64,000 bases of DNA, taken from the NCBI GenBank assembly GCA_001566295.1, contig KQ964248.1:62001-126000 (forward strand). The letters are read 5' to 3'. The stretch comes from Microdochium bolleyi. Lineage: Eukaryota; Ascomycota; Sordariomycetes; Xylariales; Microdochiaceae. Below are positions 55,033-64,000 of the stretch, piece by piece. Positions within the stretch are counted from its first letter, which is position 1. Each line of letters begins with the position of its first letter. The notes under the pieces are model-generated. The model did no database searches. It was given only the letters and a program-made list of their open reading frames with translations, and was not told the DNA's origin. The position numbers and the translations under genes are program-made.

Positions 55033-56588
55033 ATGGCATTGGACTTCCCTTTCAAGCCGAGTCTGATCCTGTTGTTCTATGCATTTGGCGCAGCATCCTC
55101 GGATCCATCAGCGATGGCATCTAGACAATCCTCCGCCCCAGCCCAGGGCCAGGCCTCCTACCTGCGAGAATTGTCCAGCTTTCTCGACAGTATCTCGGAG
55201 GACTTCTGGCATGTGAACACGGAAATACACAGAAACCCGGAGCTTGCCTTTCAGGAGAGGAAGGCTCACGATTTGCTTACTTCCTTTCTGGCAGCGAGGC
55301 AAGGCTGGAACGTAACGCGGTCGACGCACGGTATTGAGACAGCATTCGCGGCCGTGTTCAAAGGTGCTGGTGGCGACGGGCCAGTCGTGTCATTCAATGC
55401 CGAATATGGTGCGTCTCACTTGGCCCTTCGTCTTAGCAACGATTTCAACAAAGTCTCTCTAACAAGACAGACGCCCTACCTGACCTGGGTCATGCCTGTG
55501 GTCACAATCTCATTGCAACGGTTGGACTAGGTGGCGCCCTTGCTACCGCCGAGGTTATGCGCACCCACAATCTAGGAGGGAAGGTGGTCCTATTTGGTAC
55601 ACCAGCAGAAGAAAGTAAGCACTCTCATTAATTGAAGAGATGGAGAGTCTCACTGGCTATGGCGCACTTTACTAAGCGCACGTTCTCCCTTTCCTTAGGC
55701 GGTGGCGGCAAGATTAAAATGCTCGAGGCCGGCGTCTTCCGCGACTACGCCATCGACGTGAGCCTCATGGCACACGCGGACGTCGCGGGCCAGGACACGG
55801 CGTATGCCAACACCATGTCTACCGACTGCCTGGACGTCACCTACACAGGCAAGCCCGCGCATGCCGCAGTCGCGCCATGGGCTGGCGTCAACGCCCAGGA
55901 CGCGCTGGTCCTCGCATACAACGCCGTCGCGATGCTGCGCCAGCAGAGCAGGCCGTACGACCTCGTGCACGGCATCATCGAGTCCGGCGGCGGACCCGCG
56001 GTGAATGTTATCCCGGACAGCGCGACGGCGTCGTTCATGATGCGTGCTGCGAACGATGCAGACCTCGCGGACTGGACCGGCAGGCTGATCAAGTGCTTTG
56101 AGGCCGGCGCGCTGGCGACGGGCGCACAGATGAACCTGACCATGAGGCCGAACGGCTACTCGAACCATCGGACTAACGACGTCCTCGCGGCCTCGTACGC
56201 GAAGCACTACAACGCTCTGAGCGGTGCGAAAGGCACGGCTGAGACACTGCCCGACGCTGCGACGGCCAAGCTCAAGCCTCCACAGGCAAGCACGGACCAG
56301 GGTAACCTCAGTTGGGAGTATCCATCGTTGCATCCGATGTTTGGAATCTACAATGACGATGGCAGTATCCCCTCGGGGGCGCCGCACACGCGGCCATTCG
56401 AGGCCGCCAGCGGTGGTCGGAGCGCGCACGACAGGGCGGTCCTCACGGCGAAGAGGCTAGCCGCCGTTGCGGTAGACGTACTAACTGTTGAGGGGATGTT
56501 GGGCGAAGTCAAGAAGGAATTCGCGGCCACCGTGAAGGGCAATGGTCAGGAGGTTAGAGGGTTGAGGGCAAGATATCGTCCCGCTTAG
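55033..56588 (+). CDS. M20-family amidohydrolase/aminoacylase
   Basis: Zinc-type peptidase of family M20 (subgroup with PM20D2, AbgB and aminoacylase-like proteins), hydrolysing dipeptide-like or N-acyl amide bonds. Exons 55033..55408, 55471..55614 and 55699..56588 give 469 residues; introns are 62 and 84 nt, both phase 1. Motifs: [34 protein letters not shown] (metal site, with His133, Cys135 and His137, formed across intron 1), [19 protein letters not shown] (catalytic Glu region across intron 2), the AHADVAGQ His, a dimerisation domain around [16 protein letters not shown], and [14 protein letters not shown] near the end. The N-terminus has a hydrophobic run ([13 protein letters not shown]) that might be a signal sequence; an internal ATG at 55114 would give the usual cytosolic form. 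Confidence 0.9.
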
Positions 56589-58358
56589 AGACTTTTGCTA
56601 GATGATCAGAACGCGTTGATGACCAGCATGAGGTTTAATGATATACGAGCTGAAGTTCGAGAGTCTAGATCTTGGAACGAGTCAACGAACCCATGAAATC
56701 AAATCTTTGGCGACAGTTCTTGACGACATCTTGTCAGTTTCAGCTTCACATATACAACTACTCACATGGCAGTGGTAGTATCATTATCTCATCGGAAGCT
56801 GGAGATAATTACCATTAAATACATGGATACTTGGAGCTTGCTCAATTGTTCCGTCCGTAGATGACCTTCAACAATGTCGCCTTCCGCTGACTTGGACCGT
56901 TGCCAAGAACGTTCGCGAGAGCTCCGATGACGTGGCAACTGGCTGGGATTCGACAAAACATCAACGCTATCTGACAAGCCAACGCACTATCAAAGGGTAC
57001 TGTATCAATAGTGCGCGTTGATACTACTTGCAATAAGCCCTTCCGCTCTTGCGTCGTATGAGCGAAGTGTGTTGCCATCTTCTTGATGTGTTCATGTTGG
57101 AGGGCCTACGATCGTAAGTATGCCAATAAACTAAGCGACCCGCCGACTCCCGAACAATCATCTCACACCGTCTGTAAGCACAAATGAGAGGACGAAGCAT
57201 GGTGCCGAGGCGTATTTCTCCGAGGAGCCGGCGACATGTGACCTCCACAGGCTACATGAAGGACGTATATGCCGGAAGACGTTCCGTCCCCCCGCATACT
57301 GATACGAAAGAAGAACCAGACTATTCCGGAAGGAGAGAATGAAGATCTCACGCAGTCCTACGATGTGCGGTGCTCTCGAGGTCAGTAAGCCGAGCCCATA
57401 CGCAAATTCGAACTCTACTTCCCGCGCGATGGCGTCAGCAGCCGGTCCTCGAAGGGGACCCTGTCATACGAGCCGCTGCCGCGACTGCTTATTGAAAATC
57501 CTATTTTGGATCGTCCTGGTTTAACTGGGGTTGAGCGAGGTTCCCCGCAATCTTGGCCAGCCCTATAGAAGCATTGTGGCGTTCGTCCCTGCCCATGGCT
57601 TGATGGGATTCTTTGGTGTTGCGAGAGCATGGTAGAGTGCATAACCCAACGTGCTGACGACGACAGTGCTGGTTGATGCTCCGCCAAGTCCATGTACTTT
57701 CTCATGAATAATTGGAAGTGGCCAGGACTTGCTCTCTTCAGGTCTTGTGGAGGGCCTCACTGTGTGGAAAGTCCATTTGAGAGATATCAAAGCTCCGTAA
57801 GCCCTAACGGAGCTTACTTGTTGGACATACTATTTGAGAGACATCAGAGCTCAGCTGAGTGAACAGCAGTGCATAGTTGCGCGACTCCACGTCGCACCGA
57901 TCGTCGCCTGTGCTGACGACAGCCACGATACACGGGATGGTCCGTCATGCCGGCCGGAACTCAGAACTCCTCTATGCTACTGGCTAGTCTCGACTGCGGT
58001 GAGAGCTCCAACTACGAGCATCACTGTCACAGGCCTGGTGATCGCTGTACAGAGTCCCCGAGCCACGATGCGGTCACCCGTGGTACGAGGTCTAGGACTT
58101 GGATCAGGACGCGTCACGGAGTGACCATCAGCTTGAGTCGAAGGCCCTCAATCGCAATACTGTGATGAGAACTTGGGCCGAACGGACGAGGCATCCGTAG
58201 GTCAGGGACGAGTATATAAGGTCTGACGGCTGGTACTCTCGAGAAAGACTGTTCTCAACTCCTCACCACGCTTCACAACACCTCTTACAGCCTCAAGCCC
58301 ACACTCCCAACAAACCTGCCCAAGACCGCCCGTCCTCAACAACCAAAGCCCTTCCACA
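56589..58358. other. Intergenic, promoter of the small secreted protein
   Basis: 1.8 kb with no gene recognised. TATATAAG at 58213-58220 lies about 140 nt before the ATG at 58359. Confidence 0.5.
58213..58220 (+). promoter_or_regulatory. TATA box of the small secreted protein gene
   Basis: TATATAAG followed by a C/A-rich leader up to the ATG, a strong-promoter layout common for abundantly secreted fungal proteins. Confidence 0.6.
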
Positions 58359-58900
58359 ATGCAGTTCCCCATCGCCGCCATTGTCCTCGCCGCTGCCACC
58401 CAGCAGCTGGCCGCCGCGAACCCGCTTGTTGCCCCCGCGGGTCCCATCAGTGACCTCGAGGCTCGCGGTCCCGTGTGCCAGGCCCGCGGCGCCGTCAACG
58501 GCCAGTGCGGTGAGATCTTCTCTGGCGGTGGCTGCAACAACAAGATCGGCCAGATCGGTCCTGACGTAGGTTTCCCCTATCCCCCTACCCCCAGCACTAT
58601 GCACAGAACTGTCCGAACCGACGATCAATGCGCATTATCCCCGAAATTGAACGCACGCTGAATCTTGCGCCTCGGAACGCACCCGAAAAACAGTGCAGCG
58701 GAACCTGCTACCGTGGCAGCTTCCTCTCGATCCGAGCCAGCGGCGACGGCACCTACGGCACCAACTGCCACATCTACTCGGACGACAACTGCCAGAACGA
58801 CATTGGCTCCACCGGCAACATCAAGTTCTCCTGGCAGGGCGGCTGCAAGGACGCCACGGGCGCCCAGGGCAAGAGCTACCGGTGCTACTTCAAGTGCTAG
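58359..58900 (+). CDS. Small secreted cysteine-rich protein
   Basis: Exons 58359..58565 and 58694..58900 give 137 residues; the 128-nt phase-0 intron has a GTAGGT donor and AACAG acceptor. A signal peptide of about 20 residues (FPIAAIVLAAATQQLAAA) is followed by a short propeptide-like stretch ending LEAR. The mature part of about 100 residues has ten Cys, enough for five disulfides: CQAR, QCGE, GCNN, then CSGTC, NCHIY, NCQND, GCKD and RCYFKC. Gly, Ser and Asn are abundant and there is no membrane segment. Size, secretion and Cys density fit candidate effectors or defence/antimicrobial proteins of fungi. I recognise no specific family, so no activity is assigned. Confidence 0.83.
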
Positions 58901-61900
58901 ATCTGCTCTGCCATCTCCACCTGCTGTGTGCGGATGCTCTCAATGTGGAGGGGAGGGGGGAGGGGGGCTGCGACGATGTACTTCACATGGCTCGGCGTCA
59001 TAGTTGTGGCTGTGGTGTTTCGGTGACGCGGCCCCCAGCTGCTGACAGGCTCACCCCTTTTTTCACTATCTATCAGACTTTTGCATTTCATTACAGTCTT
59101 TACAGTATTGTTAGGAAATAATTGAGGGACTCATTGGAGCCAAAAACGGAGTCCGACATTTTCGGACAGCTGTTTGTGATATGTGAATCAGAATGTATGG
59201 TTCTTTGCATCGCATCTCAGGGTCATAGATAGCAGGCCTCGAACGACCCAGCCGAAACTAGTTGCAAGATACTAAGCTGACCTTATCACTGTCTATAATT
59301 TATCCGCAATCCGCCAGCAACTGTCATGGCGGGCACCATACATCAACAAAGTGGCTTGCTAATACCTCCAGGTCAGCAAGATCGAATAGCATTCCAACAG
59401 AATGCGACAGGATTCCACTATCAGAGTTCACTGGCCACGGATTCACTGGCCTCAATCATCAATTGAACCGTCCCTGGTTGCATTCTCAGATGCAGCTGTG
59501 GCCCAATCCGGACAGGATGTAAAATTAGTTCTCGTGGGCCTGAGAACAAGCTTTGACGCGGGGACATTTTCGGACGTCGCCTCGTCAAAACCAGTAGCCG
59601 CGCGGTTGGAATCGGAGCTTGCGTCCCCAGCTGCGATTACCCTGTGATGCAAGAGTCGACGACTAAGCCAGAGAAGGACATCAAAGATGGCGTCCAGGGT
59701 GCCATTTGTGCCGAGCAGAAATATCCAGTCGCCTGTGTTCTTTGATGTGCCTTTGCCCGAGGTACGCGTAGGTTGAAGTCGCGTGCTCTCTAGGGATAAG
59801 CAGAGCCTCATCCAAAACCTGAAGGCCAGAGCCGGCTCACAGGCCGCCAGCGACCAACGAAGCCGGTGTGTGGCTTGATGGCTTGCTCCGTGTTGCAAGT
59901 CTGCCTGGTCGAGTGGGTGGCCGTGGGTGGCCGATTGGAGGGCCGGTCGCGGCTGCTGAAACGCGGCAAAGTCGACACACCTCGACACCCAATGGCTCGG
60001 TTGGCGCCAAAGCAACTTGAGGTCTCGGGCCAAGCACGGCCACGCAGGTACGTGAAACACTGCCCGTTGCGGAGCGAGCGAGGCTGTGCAGGTTTGACGA
60101 CCACAGATCGACGACAGGGACACGAGACCAGCCATGGTCGATGGTCTGGGGCACAGTGCTCAATCCAAAGTCTGGAGAGGGCGTGCTCCCAGCGCAGACG
60201 AACCGTAGTAGCGGACCTAGCGTGCATGTGGGCTCGATGGAGAACCGTCGAGACGCCTCCTTGCAGACACTGGCTTGTGCGCGAGTGTTGCGCGTCGGCA
60301 GGCCCACGGCCTCGTGTCGCGCAATCATTGCGGACGACCGTGAGCATTGTAGCCTTCTGCAAGCCCTGACCACGCCGCTCGATATTGGAGTCTGGTCCGC
60401 ATGCATAGGAGAAGAAATGTCTGGGTCGGTCTGGACTCTGCGGTACCGGAGGCTTTGCGATTGTGTTGGGTGGGCTAAGGCTGCAAGCACTTTGCGACCA
60501 TGAAGCTTGGCGGGCGCTACCGAGGATCGGCGCGCCTCTTTTGTGCGGAGGAAGACGTGCTCCGCGGTGGCACAACCGCAGCGGTCCTCAGAGTCCATCA
60601 AACGAGGCAAGGGTTGCGGGCTGCGCAGGTCGGGGATCTCTGCCTGGGCGGTGGGAAAGACGGCGTCTTCTTTGATGCTGTCACTCCCAGTAGCATACCT
60701 GTCTTTAGACGGTGATCGCAGCCAGGAGGATACGGGCTGCTGACCCCGAACATGCAGCCGTGCGAGTGGACAATGGGCATTCTGGTCTGCCAGCCCCGCC
60801 GCGGGGTCCCTACCGTTGTGGAGGGCGAAGGAACCAACAGCAATGGCGTGGTTGCACCGGCCTCGAGGGCTGCACGCCACATTCCACTTCTAGAAGGACG
60901 GACTCGACACCCGCCGGAAAACAGGTGTCCCGCCTCCAATCACCCTCATCCTTCCGGCGGCTGCATCCTTTGTTGCAACATGTCGCCCTGCTGAGAGTCT
61001 GATTTCAGCAAAAAGCCAGACACCTCGCTGGATTCTCGTCGCCTGGCTCGCCTGGGTGGCGGTCATTCCCAGCATCACCAGCAGCCTGTTAAGGACAAAG
61101 TGATCGCCTCCAATACTTACCACCGTTGATATTGCTTTCGCCTTCCGGAGGGAAGATCTGCACAATCTCGTCCAAGGCCCCATCCAGGCAAGCCAGGGTC
61201 CATTCCGGCATGAACAGATCCATCCAACGGATCTCCAACAGGATTCCAATGATTCTGTACGAAACGCGCCAGCGCTGCTGAGACATGCCACCATGCGGAG
61301 AGTCATGTTCTATGACGACAGTTCACAACGGCTCTGAGCTGACGTTGACCAGGAGAACACACGTTGACCAGGCCACGGTCCATTCTGCCCGGCGTTCTCA
61401 TCAACACGTGTGCAGGCCGGACCGACTCCAGCCGGGTGAGCATATTCTTCCGGGGAGGGGTGGTCTCGCACACCAAGTCGAGTATCCCTGCAGCCACCAC
61501 ATGCAAGTCGCCTTAGCCTGCGTCCATCGGCTATGGGACCGGTGCTGTACAGGAATCTTGCTGGGGATCTACGCCAGCTCAGCTGCGAAAAATGGGAGAT
61601 CGCTGCCCCCGTCATCGTGACAATGGCATGGCCACGTCAGGTCTCCGTTGCTCTCGGTCAATTGGTCGCCCAGGTCCCGGGCACAGCCGATTGCGATTCT
61701 TCGCTTGCTTGCAATGGGGGAATGAGAGGTCCGAAGTTGAGGATATGGCGCAGAATGTCTTGATGCACGAACTTGACTGGGACATAAATGTCAGCTCGCC
61801 ACCGCTCAGCCGAATCTGAATACTCCCAACCTCTTGTGTCATTTGTATGGAATGGGGTGCGGGTATGGGGCTATTAACAGACAGATACGTATCTCCAGCG

Positions 61901-62759
61901 TCACGGTATCTCTCCGGTCCGTTCCATGCCAGCTTCCAAGGTCTTGGATGGGATGGCCACCCATGCCCCGCCAGCCTGGGCGTCGTCGTCCAAGTTGCCA
62001 CATGCTCCGCTTCCACCGTCGCAACACGAAGACAATCGAAGCATCCTCTCTGTGTAGCTCTGCTTCTCGATTGGCAATCGTTTCCGACGGTCCATTATCT
62101 GCATCTCTGCGAGACGCCCTTTCAACCCTGTCGGCAAGAGCTTGTCCACAGCGAATAGGATGGGGATCGCCCTGCTCCGCATGCCACACAACGGCCGCCA
62201 GGCTAAAGGACGACTGGATCTGCGCGGCCGGGCGGTCTGGCCAGGGTTGTTGTCCGTCCAGGCTGTCCTCTTGGCTCAGGACCCAGAACCTGGGGGCCCT
62301 TGCCGCAGGGTGGCGGCTGCTTCCTTAGCGCGCTCGTGTCCCTGCTTCGAGGCTCCCAGGCCGCCCCTGGAGTCGCCGCGTCCCTGGAGCTAGCCCAGCG
62401 CTAAGGTGGCCTGCAATCTGCTTCGGGGTAGCTCGTGCCTCTGGGGGGTGTGTGGGTGCAACCACCAGCACCTTCTGATAACAGCCACCACTCTCGACAA
62501 GCACCTTCCTTTGCGAGTCCCCTTCCCGACTTTTCCTCATTGTCCACATCTGTATCCTCCCATCCGTCTATTTCCCCTCCATCTCCGGACTTCCAATTGC
62601 GTTGATCGCCCGTCGTTCTGCTCTCCTTCGCCCACAATACGCAGCCATCGCGTCCGCATCGCAGCTCTCTACCCGCCGGTCACCAACAAATCACCGCTTC
62701 CTCGATGCCAAGGATCCCGACATAATCGGTTCCCAGATCTCACAACTCCCTCCGTCATC
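58901..62759. other. 3.9-kb region with no convincing gene
   Basis: Both strands carry several overlapping frames, the longest 347 codons on the minus strand (59837-60880). Their composition is uniform (Ser/Arg/Pro/Ala), nothing resembles a domain, and frames on the opposite strand are nearly as long. The last 300 bp are C/T-rich, like a 5' leader of the next gene. Confidence 0.45.
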
Positions 62760-64000
62760 ATGAACTTCACCAAGAAGATCGACCGCGCCTTTCAATGGGC
62801 GGGCGAGAAGATGGGCCAGGAGGCCAAGACCTGTCACTCGGACGAGTTCAAGTCCCTTGAGACAGAGATGGCCTTGCGCCACGAAGGTTCGTTCTGCCCA
62901 TCAGCCGACATTTCCCCATGACAATGGACCCTGGCTGACAATAACCCTCGGCGAGCAGGAATGGAACGCCTACAGAAATCGATGAACACATACGTGAAGC
63001 ACTTCTCCCGTCGCTGCGACTCCTTCGAGGACAAGGAGAAGGGACTCCCCGTCAGCTATCTTGGCCGGACCATGATTGCTCACGGCGAGGACTTTGAGCC
63101 AAACTCGGAATTTGGAAACTGCCTGATCGGTAAGCTCTGCGCAGAAGATTTATGATCATCACTGGGAAAGCGCTAACCGACACGATTTCTACAGCATTGG
63201 GCACTGCCAACGAGCGCATCTCGGGCATCCAGGAGAGCTACGTCGCTAACGCCACCTCCAGCTGGCTGGATTCCACGGAGCGGTCGCTCGCCATGATGAA
63301 AGAATACCAGGTGAGCCTAGGAACTATGCATGAAGAATGGGTCAAATTTGCGCCTGGCTAACAACTTTGTCTCTTCAGAACGCTCGCAAGAAGCTCGAGA
63401 GCCGTCGCCTGACGTACGACTCCAACACGATCAAGATTCAGAAGGCCAAGCGCGAGGACTTCCGCCTCGAGGAAGAGCTTCGTGCCTCCAGAGCCAAGTA
63501 CGAGGAATCGAGCGAGGATGTGTTCCGCAGAATGCAGGATATCAAGGAAGCCGAAGTCGAGAGCACACAGGACCTGACCGGCCTGCTTGATGCGCAGCTC
63601 GAGTACTACGAGCGTTGTGCGGAGGAGCTGCGTCGTGTACGACGCGACTGGGCTGCCGGCCAGGGTCAGACCTCAAGCGGTGGGCCTCGATCGCCCGACC
63701 ACGGCTCCCGTCGCCCCACGCGCAGCCGGAGCAACACGGCGCACTCTCTCTCTGAGCGCAGCGACCGCACAGAACGCTGGGCCACGCGCCAGGACATCCA
63801 CGAGGAGCCCGAGCCCAGAGATGAGCCTGAGCCTCGCCTGCCGATTCGGTCGGGACGCATCACCAGTAATGGATCAGCATCGTCCGAGACAAGCCGTCCC
63901 ACGATCACCCGTGCTAATACCTACGGTGGGACCTTTGAGGGCCCGTCCAGCCGCCAGGGCTACCGCGAGCCGCCTGCGCCGCCCATGCCACAGAACGGAC
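62760..64000 (+). CDS. BAR-domain protein (3' end outside window)
   Basis: Membrane-curvature protein with an N-BAR-like domain. Exons 62760..62886, 62959..63129, 63195..63310 and 63379 onward join in frame (introns 72, 65 and 68 nt) and remain open at the window end. The N-terminus MNFTKKIDRAFQWAGEKMGQ is a typical amphipathic BAR start. It is followed by LEKSMNTYVKHF-like helix 1 (GMERLQKSMNTYVKHFSRR), then EDFEPNSEFGNCLIALG, which is strongly reminiscent of endophilin/Hob-type BAR proteins. Helices 2 and 3 are charged (NARKKLESRRLTYDSN, FRRMQDIKEAEVESTQDLT). The domain ends near AEELRRVRRDWAAGQ. The rest is Ser/Arg/Pro-rich linker (RPTRSRSNTAHSLSERSDR) heading toward PPAPPMPQNG. Relatives carry an SH3 domain after such a linker; here it would lie beyond the edge. 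Confidence 0.88.

Noticed and set aside
59837..60880. 347-codon minus-strand frame
   Set aside because: Uniform Ser/Arg/Pro/Ala composition, no motif, and overlapping frames of similar openness on both strands.

Overview
The window looks like a gene-dense stretch of nuclear DNA from a filamentous ascomycete (Pezizomycotina, probably Sordariomycetes). Introns are short (about 46-130 nt) with GT..AG ends and CTNAC-type branch sites. Coding sequence is GC-rich, many promoters carry a TATA box 100-140 nt upstream of the ATG, and both tRNA genes have introns. Fungal families are present: 2EXR proteins, a Zn2Cys6 regulator, a Mep-type ammonium transporter, GH55 and CE1 secreted enzymes. I worked only from the sequence, so family names rest on motifs.

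Left part (1-23.7 kb), mostly housekeeping: a CE1 feruloyl-esterase-like gene cut by the window edge (-), a proline-rich repeat protein (-), a 2EXR protein (-), an alpha/beta hydrolase (+), the Elongator subunit Elp3 (-), a Ubc1-type E2 with a UBA tail (+), decapping factor Dcp1 (-), an OCRL-like inositol polyphosphate 5-phosphatase (+), and a Mep2-like ammonium transporter (+) behind 3.4 kb of non-coding DNA.

Middle (23.7-35 kb): a tRNA-Met with a 37-nt intron, a membrane-anchored alpha/beta hydrolase (-), an unrecognised protein with paired CxxC motifs (+), and a GPI-anchored 5'-nucleotidase (-).

36-47.6 kb is the most interesting part, a compact candidate biosynthetic cluster: flavin-dependent halogenase-like gene (-), DAHP synthase (+), salicylate synthase of the MbtI/Irp9 type (-), stand-alone AMP-forming adenylating enzyme (+) and Zn2Cys6 regulator (-). 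It is built as two divergent gene pairs meeting tail to tail around a tRNA-Val gene. All four enzyme genes have TATA-like elements about 100-135 nt before their ATG. The inferred logic is a DAHP synthase feeding the shikimate pathway, chorismate converted to salicylate, then halogenation and adenylation of a salicylate unit. The halogenase lacks its N-terminal GxGxxG segment and is frameshifted there, so this allele may be inactive or misassembled.

Right part (49-64 kb): a GH55 beta-1,3-glucanase gene broken by two internal deletions, a 2EXR pseudogene, an M20 amidohydrolase (+), a small secreted ten-cysteine protein (+), 3.9 kb without a convincing gene, and the start of a BAR-domain protein (+) that runs off the window.
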